Part shown: positions 18,573 to 30,894 of the stretch, piece by piece
Layout of the letters: each line of letters starts with the position of its first letter
Position numbering within the stretch: position 1 is the first letter of the stretch
From: Euborellia annulipes
Taxonomy: Eukaryota; Arthropoda; Insecta; Dermaptera; Anisolabididae
DNA length: 64,000 bases
Direction of reading: 5' to 3'
NCBI GenBank assembly: GCA_023213315.1
Contig: JAKCPI010000346.1
Location: 31,473 to 95,472, forward strand
Program-made: the position numbers and the translations under genes
Notes under the pieces: generated by a model
Told to the model about the DNA's origin: nothing
The model's database searches: none
Seen by the model: the letters and a program-made list of their open reading frames with translations, nothing else

Positions 18573-18963
18573 AGATTCATGTCAAAAATTCGATGTCGAG
18601 ATTTTGATAGGGTTTATTTATACAAGTTTAGAGGTCTGATACCAAAAAAGTGTTTTCGCGACATGGTCTGTCTGTCTGTGTGTGTGTTCAATTTAAAGCA
18701 TGAAGGAATTAAGCTACGATGATGAAATTTTATATCTATTTTAGGCACCTCCCTGGAGCATGAAAATAAGCTTTTAAACAAAACCGGCCAAAGAGTACTA
18801 GTACTTTACTGATGTACTTTTTCAGTTTTTTTCGATTTTCTCAAAACTCACGCTAACGATTTTGATTAAACTTCAAAAATCAATTATTTTTTAGTTGCTC
18901 TTTAAAATGTATATTCTCATTTTGCTCTCAAAATTGTTTGAGGACTACCTTGTTATTATATTA
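18573..18963 (+). mobile_element. 0.7-kb hairpin-ended repeat, copy C (truncated)
   Basis: Same family as 16168-16860 in the opposite orientation. It has GATTCATGTCAAAAATTCGA, GTTTTCGCGACATGGTCTGT, AGTACTAGTACTTTACTGAT and TGTATATTCTCATTTTGC. Its distal end is interrupted at 18956-18963 by the next element. Confidence 0.75.
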
Positions 18964-19149
18964 CAGTGACGTCATTTCAGATTTTCCTTGGGAAGTAGGA
19001 GGGTAAACTTTATTTCTTGAAAAAAAAATTACTTACAAATAGGTATCTCAAATTTGGCCAAAAGATATTTAATTTTTACAGTTTATATACCCCTTGGGGG
19101 GGGGGGGGCAAATGCACCCCCTGCCCTCTAAATGACGCCTCTTATATAA
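18956..19149. mobile_element. hAT-like MITE, GGCGTCATTT family
   Basis: Termini CAGTGACGTCATTT (18964) and AAATGACGCCTC (to 19141) are inverted repeats. The flanks TTATATTA and TTATATAA match in 7 of 8 positions, as a hAT duplication would. A G11-12/C-run pair precedes the right end. Relatives are at 22640-22890 and 55190-55345. Confidence 0.7.
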
Positions 19150-20397
19150 TATATTATATTTATTATATCTCCTTTAGTTCGCTAAATCCATAATTAAATG
19201 CCGATTAATTAAGCGAACTCAAGAAGTTTTATTAATAAAAAGAAATTTAAGATTTTTGAATTTCCAATATTAGTAAAATTTAATAATTTAATCGGAGGAA
19301 CAAGTTCTCCACCCTTTTTCTCGACCTTGACCATACGATTATGTTAATAAAAAAAAAAAAACATCTCATTTAAACAAACAAAAAAAAAAAAAAAAAAAAA
19401 ATTAGACAATTCACCTAAGTATTTTAAAAATTATTTTTTAAAATTATTAAATTTACAAAGCAAGTATTTTATCCTTGAAATTTGTTGGCATCACTTCAAA
19501 GAATCATATAAGAAAAAAATTTTTTTTTACAATTAGTTTTGACATTAAAAATACAAATAGATATTACTTATTATATATAAATCGCTCATCGTATTAATAT
19601 ATTAATAATAGGAAAAAAAAATTTGTTATTATAAAGAGGAAACATTTAGTTTATCTTCTCTGTTTATATCATTATCACTTGGGAAAGTCCTGTGAAGAAC
19701 TTGTAACAAAAATATTACTATAATGCTGTTATTTAATATGCCTTGCATTACTTGACCTTTTGAGAGTTTTTACTATAAAAAAAAAAAAATATTTTCTCAA
19801 CTCGACATTTTACTAATTGATTAACTTTAAACCCGCTTCAAATAAAAGTTGTAGAATCAATAAAATATAAATAATTTAAATAAAAGTTTTTCAATTACTA
19901 GAAAAAAAAATTAATTCTAATGGATTATACAAAGGTCTGGATTTTTTTAAATTAAGCAATTGAATATAAACTTTTCCTTCCAACAATTCCCTGCAACTAT
20001 TTTTTATTATGAGAATTTTTTTTTTTAATAAAATATATAAAATTTCAAACGAGAAAGCCTATTCTTACAGCAGGTATTATAATTTTAAAATCTTGACGAT
20101 CTTTACAAGGTCAAGATTGTTAAAGTTATAATAACTACCATCAGTTTTAACGCTGCCTACAAGCATACAATTAAAAAAAAAAAAAAACATTAAGTTGGCA
20201 ATGAAAGAATGATAAGAGGTTTATAGTGTTTAAACTATCAACATCTCATTGTAGAAGGTTTATTTTTCCTGTTCCTGGAGGAAAGAATTAATCTTTAGCA
20301 AATAGAAAAAACCCCAAACGATTGTTTTCGCTTTTTAACATGAAAATTTCCCTTTCTGTATAAACAAAAAAATTTTATATGAAAAATATTACTACAT
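19150..20397. other. Intergenic, AT-rich
   Basis: Homopolymer-rich sequence without recognised genes. Remnants such as CGCTAAATCCATAATTAAATG near 19180 may be old pogo-like ends. Confidence 0.6.
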
Positions 20398-20613
20398 TAA
20401 GGGGGAATAGGTGCAGCCGTCGAAAAGTACTTTAAAAAACTAGACCTATTCAATGCGTTTTTTTTTTTAGATATTAATTCAGAAAAATTTAAAGTAAGTT
20501 TAGATGATTTATTTAAAAATTAACTGTGAAATAGTTCAGCACTCTTGCAAAAGATGGCAGGCAAGTCTAACAACCGGTATTATCAGATCCCTTATTACCC
20601 TATTCCCCCTTAA
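20398..20613. mobile_element. TTAA-flanked piggyBac-like MITE
   Basis: TTAAGGGGGAATAGG at 20398 and CCTATTCCCCCTTAA ending at 20613 are perfect inverted ends with TTAA outermost, the piggyBac target site. The body includes AAATAGTTCAGCACTCTTGC and AAAGATGGCAGGCAAGTC. It has no ORF. Confidence 0.8.
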
Positions 20614-20882
20614 GTTATTATTTTATTATTTTTTTTTTTAACAAAAAATCAAATTCTCCTCTCTAATGGCGGGAGAAATATTTTAAATATTACGTTATTT
20701 AAAAATTAACTGTGAAATAGTTCAGCACTCTTGCAAAAGATGGCAGGCAAGTCTAACAACCGGTATTATCAGATCCCTTATTAGCCTATATCCCCCTTAA
20801 GTTATTATTATTATTTTTTTTTTTTAACAAAAAAGTCAAATTCTCTTCTCCGTATGGCCGGAGAAATATTTTAAATATTACG
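20509..20882. repeat. Tandem duplication of a 187-bp segment
   Basis: Unit 1 (20509-20694) and unit 2 (20695-20882) are nearly identical from TTATTTAAAAATTAACTG to AAATATTTTAAATATTACG. Each unit contains the right half of the TTAA-flanked MITE plus about 80 bp of flank, so the duplication came after insertion. Confidence 0.9.
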
Positions 20883-22129
20883 ATATATGAAAAAATATAA
20901 TAAGTTTTTTTTATAAACTTAAATTTACTCTCCACTCTATTTTTGAAATTTAATGGAAAAATTTCATTCAAAATTCTCAAAAATATTATATCGTAATCAA
21001 ATTATGTTTCGTATTTTCGTAAATACATTGTTTATTAAAATTTATAATTATTTTTATCAGCTTTGACGTAGGAAAAGATAATGACGTCACAGACAACCTC
21101 AGGTGCGCTGACTGATATTCTAATCAATAGACCAATAGACTTTATTATTCTATATTCCAAAGTGTTTTAACGGTTTAGGGAGACGTAAATATTAAAGGGA
21201 CAATTTATTATTGATTATTAAAATATTTTGAGATTAAAAAAAAAAATTCTCTTTTTTTATCAATTCAATTGTTTAATATCATTGTGTTATATTATATATT
21301 GCGATGTTATAATTAAAGAGAATATTTAAAATAGGGCCGTCATCATTTGTCATACTACATACTGATAAAGATGGAGGCGCCCGCCAATCGTGAGATAAAT
21401 ACCACGATCACGTGGTCGTTATTTCCCCTTCGGGATGTATATATTTGCGTGTGCCTTTTTTTTTATATGAATATGAATATAAATTTGTTATCAGATGCTA
21501 GTTTATATACAGTGACACACAGTCCAAGTCATGGTCGACAATTGACCTCTATTTTATATTGGATGAATACAGGAGAACGAGAGAGAGTATATATGATAAA
21601 GCACGATCGTAAAAGAGAGGCTAATGACTCTCTATGAGGGGAAGGGTCCGAGATCTGCTGTTAATCTTTTTTTTTTACTCTATCAAACGTGTAAATTAGA
21701 TTTTTTTTTTTTAACAAAAAAATCATGGAAGTAATAGGTATGATAAAAATAAAAAATAGATGGTAGTGAGAGTTATTTTGCGCAAGTTGCTTCTCAATTT
21801 AAAATTTCGTAAATATATATATAGAATTAATAGGTAGGTAGAAAAATGGCTTTCTATTGAATGGAAGAACCAGTTTGGGTACACTGTTAAGAATTTTCAT
21901 ATTTTTTTTTTACAGTGTAGAAACATTTACCGATTGTTTTTTCCTAATCTTTTCGGCCAAAAAGACTTTAAACTAAACATATCAAATATTGGCACTAACT
22001 GGACGCCAAACGGTTTATAGCTACCAAGATAGTTGTAAAAAATAAATTTCTATTAATTGACCCTAGACAAAAAAAATGGTCGTATAGTCGACCGAAACAT
22101 CTCTGTGGGTTTAAGTAAAATATAGTTGC
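20883..22129. other. Intergenic
   Basis: AT-rich. Positions 21350-21640 open a 96-codon plus frame of no known family. A 40-bp mini-version of the CACTGTTAA element lies at 21879-21918. Confidence 0.5.
21879..21918. mobile_element. 40-bp mini derivative of the CACTGTTAA element
   Basis: TACACTGTTAAGAATTTTC directly abuts ATTTTTTTTTACAGTGTA, the two termini of the family seen at 39478 and 49215, with essentially no interior left. Confidence 0.55.
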
Positions 22130-22310
22130 TTATTCCGGCCATTCTATACCAAGGGTCTCGGGTTCGGATCCCAGGTAGTCCGATGATTTTGTTTTAAGCC
22201 ATTTGGATACCAAATGAATAAATAAGAATGCCTGGACCCCAAATATGTATAATTAATAAATAAGAGTATTGTTTAATATGGCCTGAGTTGCCGAGAATAC
22301 TGTATGTATG
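22130..22310 (+). mobile_element. tRNA-derived SINE, 5' truncated
   Basis: B-box-like CTCGGGTTCGGATCCCAGG is followed by CCGATGATTTTGTTTTAAGC, AATGCCTGGACCCC and GGCCTGAGTTGCCGAGAATAC. It matches the minus copy at 17455-17655. Confidence 0.75.
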
Positions 22311-22519
22311 TGTGTGTGGATGGGACAAAAAGTGTGTTTTTTAAATTTTTTATCCAAGCCCGCCATTATTTGATATCCAAATGAATATAAATATTGTACA
22401 ACGTTTCGACTACTATATTTTTAATTAATATTTAATACAAAAATGTGGTCTATAATTAAAAATTCTCCTAATAATAATATTTCAAACCACAAAAGCTTTA
22501 ATAAACATAATATAAGCTA

Positions 22520-23070
22520 TTTCAAGAGCGAACTAACCTCTAAGGGACACCTACGTGAAATTAGTAGCATTTTATATGCAATGAAGTTAGTAACATGTAC
22601 AATCACCTCATGAATTAGACACATCAAAAAAACCCCGAAAATAGAAGAATTTTTTTTTTAAGGGGGGATTTAAAAATTTTTTTGGGGGGGGAAAAATTTT
22701 TTATAAAATTTACTTACAAATGGGTACTCAAATTTGGCCAAAACATATTTAATTTAATTGTTTAATTTTGTACAGTTTCTATACTCGTAGATGTATTTTG
22801 GAGTATTTTATTTAGAATATAAAATTTTATAAAAATCAGAGCCCTTGGGGGGGGGGGGCAAATGCCCCCCCCCCAAATGACGCCACTGTATATGCAATGA
22901 AGTTAGCAATCTTCCTCATGAAGTTAGACACCAACATCAAAGCAAGTGTTTACATAAAAGGCGTGTTGTTACAATAAGTTTATTGAATTTGATTTTTAAC
23001 AAAGATGATAAAATACTATTATTAAATTATTCCATTAATATAATACAATAATCAAACCTTAATGTCTAAT
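22520..23070 (+). repeat. GAAGTTAG-rich interspersed repeat with nested insertion, copy 1
   Basis: Contains GAACTAACCTCTAAGGGACAC, TTTTATATGCAATGAAGTTAG and AATATAATACAATAATCAAA, all also found at 26540-26970. A G/C-run element related to 18956-19149 is inserted at about 22640-22888, ending AAATGACGCCACT. Confidence 0.75.
22640..22888. mobile_element. GGCGTCATTT-family element nested in a repeat
   Basis: Shares AAATTTACTTACAAATGGGTA, CTCAAATTTGGCCAAAA and the G-run/GCAAATGC/C-run with the copies near 19020 and 55200. The right end is AAATGACGCCACT. The left boundary is unclear. Confidence 0.65.
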
Positions 23071-23169
23071 TAGCAATTTCCTCAATCAACACAATGTCTG
23101 TTTCCAAACTGACAATTATTGTTTGCTAAAAATAATTTTTGATGAGCTTCAACTCAACAAATTTTTAAA

Positions 23170-23305
23170 ATTTTTTGAGGCCATTTAGACCCCGTTCCTA
23201 TTTATTTGAATTGATTAGTATCCAATTCATTAAAAATAATTTTTTTTCGTCTAACCCTCGTCCTTTGGTCCCTAATTCTCTACCTGTTGGTCAACAATTC
23301 ATTAT
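23170..23305 (-). mobile_element. SINE copy
   Basis: Inverse of the common 3' tail (GAGGCCATTTAGACCCCG) followed by a degenerate tRNA-like head (CTAACCCTCGTCCTTTGG). Confidence 0.6.
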
Positions 23306-24475
23306 AATAATTAATATATAATTTTATTTGAAAATTAAACTACTTATAATATATTTCAATGTCTTAATTTATTGTGTCGGAATGAAGATACCAAAAACTG
23401 TTTAAAAAAAAATTAACACCTATGCAAAATTTATATTACCTATTATTAGGATAGGTTTTAAATGTCAACATGTGTAATTGACATAAAAAACGATAAAAAA
23501 AAATTTAATAAAATTGTCAACTCTTAAAAAATTTACTATTATTCTTGATATGTCAACATATCTTTTTGCCACCGTGAATTATTGACCTTTATTTTATTAT
23601 TATAATATAATTTACTATTTATTTTTTTTTTTAGTTATGTCTTTTTAAGACTATTATTGAAAATAAATTATAAAGTTAAAATTAATCTTAATGTTTATTG
23701 AGGGGCCTAAATGCTGTATGATGGCAACATCCGATAATCACTAAGAGAGTAGAGCTCATAAATACATCGCAATAGAGACAAGCCAATCAAATGGAAACCA
23801 TGGTTAAATCAATTATAATTACCTCGAAATAGCTTGTTTTGTATTTAGAAATGTGACCTCAATTTTCACTAGAGGGACAAATTCTATTTTATATAGCGTT
23901 TGTATATGTGTGCGTTTGAGGCAAACGAGCGAGGAACGAAGCTGACAAACGGCCCAGTATGTCAAGAGACATAAACAGACAGTGAGTCATGTCAAAGGAT
24001 TAGGGACAGGTGGGACAGGTCCTCTCCTCCCACCAACTTCACGTCTATTTACAAACACAACCAAATGACCAGGTTTCAGATTTTAGGTGGATTTCCTCAT
24101 CGCTCTTTCTCGAGTTAACGTCCTATAATGTCAAAATATTATTTTTTTTTTCGGTTTATAAATAACTCTAGTTTTGGTGATTTTTTAAAAATATATTTAT
24201 TAATTTAAAAGGATATTGGCTTTAGGCCACCAGCCATTTTGTCATTTTCAGATTTTTTAATTCTCTATCCAATTGGGAATTTTAATTTTATTATTTACTT
24301 AACTCTATCAGTTATTGAATATTTATTTCTCTTTACCCATCAATTAACAAAAATAAAATTTATCAGTGAAATAATTGTAGGTTTAGTTTAATGGCAATTT
24401 ATTGTATTTTCATTCTAAAATATTTTTTTATCTATTTAAAATATGTAAATTTTTTTGTTTTTTTGTTTTTTTTTT
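23306..24475. other. Intergenic
   Basis: Positions 23890-24080 are GC-richer (ACAGGTGGGACAGGTCC) and unassigned. The rest is AT-rich. Confidence 0.5.
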
Positions 24476-24616
24476 GTTTTTCGGCATCTGAGGCCATTTA
24501 GACACCGTCTCTATTTATTTCAAATGATTTAATTGAAATAAATCGGGATACAAACCCTCGACCTTTTGTACCAAAAGCTAATTCTCTACTGCTGAGCTAT
24601 AAGTCCAGGGCTAATT
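24476..24616 (-). mobile_element. tRNA-derived SINE, best-preserved head and tail
   Basis: On the minus strand TATAGCTCAGCAGTAGAGA is an A box and GGTCGAGGGTTTGTATCCC a B box. The tail GACGGTGTCTAAATGGCC TCAGATGCCGAAAA is the sequence shared by at least six loci here. It ends in an A-rich run. Confidence 0.8.
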
Positions 24617-26439
24617 GTTATTTAAATTATTGTTTTATGACGTCACATTTTTACAATAATCTTTAATTAATTTTTTTTTTAATTAAAAAAAAAAAAAAAA
24701 AAAATTTAATTATTATTAAATAAAGTGAGAGTAAAGAACTTTAAAATTCAGACATTAGATAATAAGTAATAAAAACGACGATTATCTAAAGTGAAATTTT
24801 TTATTTAAACGATAAAGAGTAATAATTGTTTGTTAGTGTTTTTTTTTTCAGTTTCAAAACAATTTTCTTGATTGTAGATTTGTTTTCTTGCAAATTTTAT
24901 CGTTAAAAAAAAAGCAAGGTTCTTTTCTATTATAATCAGCAGATATGACTATCACTATCTCTTGTCTGAAGGCCCTTTAAGTTTTGCACGTGTATAACAA
25001 AATTAAAGAAACAATGATATTTTTTATTACTTTTTTGTCCATGGTCGAATTTCAATAAGGGGAAGTTGTTTTCCCAGCATTAGAGGCCTTTTTATATAAT
25101 TTGATATTTCCTTTTGGTTGGTTTTGAGGAAATTCAAATTTTCAAAAAGAGATTTAATTTAAAAATATTTTTTTTTTTTTTAAATTTATTTTGAGAAGAA
25201 GAGTAGAAGAATGTGGAACAGAAAATTAATATAGTTTTATTTACTAATATACGAACAATTTATTTTTAATAGAAAATAAATAAAAAAAGTACGCCTATAG
25301 TTAGGCAACCAAACTATCATCTTTTGTTCCAGTTACCCGTAAAATAAAGGAGGGAAAATAATTTTTGGGTTCTTTTCGGCATTTGAATCCCTTTGGGTCC
25401 TTATTTATTTAAATTAATCATTTACTATTTTAATTTTAATTCATTTTTTCCCTCAAGGAAAGAAAGAAATATTTTTTTAATAATTAATATTCTTCAAATT
25501 TGTAAAGCTCCTTTGAGTTTTAATATTTTAGAAGAAAAATAAATAAATAATAAATTTTAAGGAAAATTTTCAAAAATAAATAAATAAAAAAAAAGCAATA
25601 ATACTAATAATAAGGAAAAGATACTATAGTCTTTTTTTCCCGAAGGAAAAGAATTTGTTTGCTTTCTCCAGGGGTCAGTTGGTGCAGCTTAAAAGAGGAT
25701 ATTGTGATCATTTAAAACTTTGAAAACCAGTCCGATAAAAAAAACCAGTTGAATATTATATATCGTAAATATAATTTGTGATATGTGAATATCTAAGATT
25801 TCTAAAAAAAAAAAAAACAGTCATTTTTTTAAATTTTTTATTTTCTGTCGCAAAATAAATAAGGTGAAAATAAATATCTTATTTATTTATAAACAATAAG
25901 TTTTTTTTTTTGAAGAGTCCTTGGCATATTTCTTTTTAAGATAATGAGTATAATCAACTGAAATTTGTAAAAAAAAAAGAAATTTTTTTTTTCATTTAGG
26001 ACTAAAAAATTTAGATCAAGCTCTGCCCTTGAATTGTTGCCAAGGTCTGTTTTATTATTATTCTTAAATGTTATTATTATATTAGAAAGAGAATGTTGTT
26101 TTATGTAGGAATAAAAATAATAATAAAAAAAATCGATGGAATGTTACTAAAATAAAATCAACTTTTTAAAAAAAGAAAAAAATTTGATCTGACCAATGGA
26201 ATTTTACTTGAAGTGATTTCTTTCAAGTGTATGTAAATCAATGTAATCCCTTAGATTTTTTTTTTTAATTAATATTAAAATATTTATAATATTCAAATGT
26301 CAAAAAATTATGCTTTTTTTTTATTCAATGATAATAGATAGATCAAATATAAAATAGAAATTTTGGTGAAAATACCATTGGCGTCAGCAGATAATTTGAA
26401 TTTAACGATATATGTATTATTACGTCACACACCGAGTTT
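24617..26439. other. Intergenic, AT-rich
   Basis: A possible SINE tail fragment lies at 25365-25420 (TTCGGCATTTGAATCC). Otherwise it is homopolymer-rich sequence. Confidence 0.55.
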
Positions 26440-26975
26440 TTATTTATAGACCACATTTTGTATTAATTATTTATTAAAAATATAAAAAACGGTACAACAT
26501 TTCGGGTACTCATTCTGCAGTTGTGTTCAAGTACTGTGCGCTTACTCAGACTTAACGAACTAACCTCAAAGGGATACTTGCGTGAAGTTAGTAACATTTT
26601 ATAAGCAATGAAGTTAGCAGCATATACAATCAAATGAAGTTAGCCACCATCATCACAGGCTTATATAAAAAATATGATTGTTACAATATGTTTTTTTGAA
26701 ATTGATTTTAATTAAGATGACACAAATGACTATTTCTACTGTGCGCTTTCTGTGAACTAACCTCTAAGGAACACTTACATGAAGTTAGTAACATTTTATA
26801 TGCAATGAAGTTAGCAACATATACAATCAATATGAAGTTAGCCACCATCATCACAGCATGTGCTTATATAAAAAGCATGATTGTTACTATAAGTTTATTT
26901 TAACTAAGATGGTACAAATTACTATTTCTAAATTATTCTATTAATATAATACAATAATCAAATCTAATTAACAGT
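26440..26975 (+). repeat. GAAGTTAG-rich repeat, copy 2, internally duplicated
   Basis: Two tandem units (about 26548-26745 and 26752-26945) each carry GAACTAACCTC, ACATTTTATA, GCAATGAAGTTAGCA and AGTTAGCCACCATCATCACA. Homologous to 22520-23070. There is no ORF. Confidence 0.8.
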
Positions 26976-28963
26976 TTATTCATTTAATATATTGATGAAT
27001 TAATTTAAAATGAAAAATAATTTTTTACAATTGGATATCGATATATTCTTGTATATAAGAATATCGAAAAAAATTTTTTAACGCTAGAAAATAATTAAAT
27101 TAGAATGTAATTTTTTTTATTATTTCAGATTATCCCCATGGTGTTGGGGCGAATGTTTTTGTGAATGTGTGGGTCTGTGTGTATTTTTCTTTAAATATTA
27201 AAGTAGAATAAATGTGACCGCAGCATTTGGGGTCCCAGTGGGATAATTATATCTGGCGGTGCTCTCGGGCGGGCAAATTGGCAGCAACGTCGCTCGTAAA
27301 TCTCCCACCCACGCGGACAGACACGGAGACATAGACCAGGGGGTTTGGGGATTATGGAGCTCCTGATAAATCCTATCACACAACAACACTTTCCTTTACA
27401 ATTTTTTTTTTTCGAACCCAATTATTATTGTGGATAAATATTAGAAATATATATTTTTGGGATCGTTTCTTCATAATAGACCTACCTATTTTTTCCTTTG
27501 TACCTATCGGCATTTTAAAAAGGTTTTACCCAATCAATATGATTTGTTAAATATATAATCATTTCTTTGGCGCCTCTCTAATCATAGCACCCGACACTCA
27601 GCCTCTCTCTCTACCTGACTCTACCAAAAATACCATAAAATAGGAGTTAAATTTTTGTTTTTTATTTGGCAATGAATTTAGCAACGTCATTTCTTACTAA
27701 CTTGAGAAATTAATTCTTATTGAATGTATTTTCAAAAATCTACAATTTTTTCAAATTTTTTAAACTTTTATTTGATTATCCGGACAGCCTCTGGTATTCG
27801 AATTTCTACTCAAGACAATATGAAAGAGCCTGTTGTTCATATCTCTAAATTCTCCGGACTTTAAAATTCATATATTAAATGAAACTCTTTTCTAGGATAG
27901 TTTATGTGTATTTTTGGCAATCAATGTTGATATAGCCTAAATATATTTTTATTCATTGCTATAATTTACATCTTTTTATTATTTTTAATTTTAAAATGGA
28001 ATGTAGAATTTTAAATAAACAAAACATGATTTTATGGACTTTATTATAGATTTATAAGGGACATGTTCAATTTTTGAATTTAAAAATTTGCATTTTTATT
28101 AATTTTAAAGTATATAGTCTATTTATTGCATCTTATAGTGTTTTTTTTTACTATCATCTTAAAATTTCCACAAAAATTAAGGAATAAATAACATTTTAGC
28201 CTATTTAGATAACGTCAAAACAACTAAAATATGAAAAATAACGAAATTTTCGATAAACATATTTGTTAGTATTTTTTATTATCATATAATTAATATGCAC
28301 TAATTTTTAAATGAGTTTGGTAAATAAGGAAAGTGTCGAAAAAAATTTTTTTCCTCATTTAAAAAAAAAAAAAAAAATTCTTATCCTAAGCATGACAATC
28401 AATAATTCTAATGAAATTTTAACTATAAATTTTCGAGAAAAAATAGGCAGTTCCTTTTTCCACCTCTCTATATTTTTTACAGGTAAAAAAAAACAAATGG
28501 ATTATCTATAATTCCCAAGAGCTGGTTTGGCTTTCTAGCCGTCATGCTTTGTTTTTTTTTTTTCTGGAATTAAATTTTTACACCTGAAAATTCCAGATAA
28601 AAAAAAATTAGTATTTAAATCATGGGAATTTTTCTTTTTTTAGAAAATAATTTTGAAATTGAAGATAATTTTTAAATTACCATACGACTATTCAAATTAA
28701 TTTGATTCTAGAAAATCGAAATTGAACTAAAAAAAAAAAAATGTATACTTGGAAAGGTTAAAAAATTACTTCGAGTCTGGGAATCCAGGACCTTTGAATT
28801 AATCAGTTCAACCCTATAAATTTGATCATTTCTATAGAAATTTGTTATAAAGAATTTTATTTTTTAGAACGAGAGAAATTTTTTGTTTTTCAACCTCACA
28901 CTGAAGTTTCGATCCCATTTAGAGTCATCCTCAGAGCTATAAAATACATACATGTACAGTGAG
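26976..28963. other. Intergenic with a GC-rich island at 27125-27400
   Basis: The island follows a strong plus-strand acceptor-like tract (TTATTATTTCAG at 27129) but the frames after it close and no donor is evident. It may be regulatory. At 28895-28950 a motif TTTCGATCCCATTTAGAG, then TCATCCTCAGAGC, resembles those near 55370 and 60515. Confidence 0.45.
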
Positions 28964-29069
28964 CGCCACAATGAAGTCCCCACCTGATAGATAGTGCCTT
29001 AAGTATATGGTGAAATAATTTTAAATTTGAAAAAATAAAATAAAGTCATCTGTACTAGATTTTAAGTTT

Positions 29070-29194
29070 TACAGTCGCCGCCACAAGTGCCTGATCTGCT
29101 CAAGAATGGAGTTTTGAACTTAGTCGACCAAAGCATTTCGGTTGCCTAAGCTCCAGGTTCTACTTTTGAGCAACGGCTTGTGGCGCCGACTGTA
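29070..29194. mobile_element. TA-flanked palindromic MITE
   Basis: CAGTCGCCGCCACAAG at 29072 and CTTGTGGCGCCGACTG ending at 29192 are inverted termini bounded by TA. The 121-bp body is GC-richer than its surroundings. A lone related end (CAGTGAGCGCCACAATG) sits at 28957. Confidence 0.85.
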
Positions 29195-30807
29195 CTTTAC
29201 TGATGTACTTTTTTTTCGATTTTATCAAAAGAAAAAACCACCGAGCTCCAGCTTGGTCACCCGGGGAACTATTATCAATGAGAGCAATTAATCAGTGATC
29301 TTTTTATTATAAAAATTTATAAAATTTATAAAAATCCAAAACAACCTCTGCTACTGAAAATATTTTATTGGCTTTTTTTATAAATAAAGTTAAGAAGCCA
29401 TTTGTGAGAAATTTATTTTAAAAAAATAAAAACAGGAAATTTTATATAAAATGATTTCCCATGGATAATAAATTATTCAAATAAACTAATTTAATTCCAT
29501 TTATGTTTATGTTTGAAAACGATTGCCAAATGATATCATGCGATTTCAATTTGTTTAGGCTATATATAATTAACAAAAAAAATAGTCTCTCTAGTACGTG
29601 ATTTTATGAAAGAGTGAAATTTGCCCCTTGATCGGAATATAAATACAGTATGATCTTGACCTTTTACTTTTCACTCTAATCGTATGTTTTACCTGGAACT
29701 GAATATAAAGGAATATTTATTTCTTCAAAGGCAAATTGTATCATTATTTTTTTTTTTAGAAAAATATACCTTTGACATATGTGTGCATAAATAGCGATAC
29801 TATAAATTATTAATACGTAAAAATTTAAAAATAAGTGATGATTAATACAAAATTTTCATATTAAATAATTAATCTAAGGAACAAATCTAAAAGTAAGGTC
29901 AAACGACGTCCTTGTCAAGGAAAGAAAGAGAGAGAGAGAGATGCCAGAGAGAGAGGGAAACACAAACAAAATTGTAATTGATTTTCAATTAGTCCATTGG
30001 GGCTTATTTTTAAACATTTTAATAAAAAAAAAAAAAAGAAAAAGTAAACATATTTACTAATGAATGAATTCATCAATAGAAATTTTAATTCAATTTTATC
30101 AGAATTTTTTTTTTATTTAGAAATGAGATAAATAAATTCACACTATGATTTACGTCAAATTCATTCATTCTAATTATACTTTAAATTTACTATTACTATT
30201 TCCATTCACTATTATATCAAATGTGCATTTATTAAGTCCTACTTTTTTTTTTTTAATTATTTGAGAAATATTAAAATGTTTATCCAAAAATTTACTATTC
30301 GTAGCTGATTTGTAGCAAGCAGAAAAATAAATGTAAACAATTTTGAAATAAATATTATCCTTATCATCGTCTTAATAAGAGAGGAAAAAAAAAATAAAAA
30401 ATAATTTTATATAATTTATTATTAAAAAAATTTTCCAGTTTAAAAAATAAAAAAATATTGCAATTTAATTGCATAATACGAAAAAAATTGTATGATAATA
30501 AATAAGATTTCCATATTTTTTTGTAGGCCTATAGAAAAATATACATCTAAGGTACTGTAGTTTTATAAAAAAAATTTTGATAAGGTTGAAATCGGCCTTA
30601 AAATAATAAGGGAAATATTTCCCTGTTAATGAATCCTTTATTTGCATAAATCGTTTTTTTTTTTTTATTATTTATTTTATTTATTTAATTTAATTTAGTA
30701 TTTTTATACAGCCGAGTATATCGGTAATTTTACCATCATAATAATAATCTTATTTATTTTAAAATTGTATTTTTTTTTTTTTTTAATTGAATTTATGTTT
30801 GTTATAG
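29195..30807. other. Intergenic, AT-rich
   Basis: A fragment of the 0.7-kb family (GTACTTTACTGATGTACTTT) lies at 29193-29230. A GA-rich simple repeat is at 29920-29960. Nothing else recognised. Confidence 0.55.
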
Positions 30808-30894
30808 ATAATGGTTTGGCATCCTCTTCTCCTACACAACGGGCACCTCCTACAAATCACGACGACTCTACCACTTCCTACTAGATACCAGGGG
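30808..30894 (+). CDS. Candidate isolated coding exon (87 nt)
   Basis: Bounded by a long T tract plus TTGTTATAG on the left and GTGAGT on the right. It is 87 nt, a multiple of three, and one of three frames is open throughout (29 residues, including WHPLLLHNGHLLQ and LPLPTRYQG). Base composition is near 50 percent GC in an AT-rich desert. I do not recognise the peptide. The other reading gives a Ser/Thr/Pro-rich peptide ending in TTSY-stop. It could be an internal exon of a long plus-strand gene, a chance match or regulatory DNA. Confidence 0.35.

Noticed and set aside
27125..27421. Exon after the TTATTTCAG acceptor at 27129, or the minus 76-codon frame
   Set aside because: Frames after the acceptor close without a donor and the minus frame has no recognisable domain. 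Kept only as a GC-rich island.
28470..28490. TTTTTTACAG/GTAAAA as a plus-strand ratchet splice site
   Set aside because: The donor half is weak and such strings are expected by chance in AT-rich DNA.
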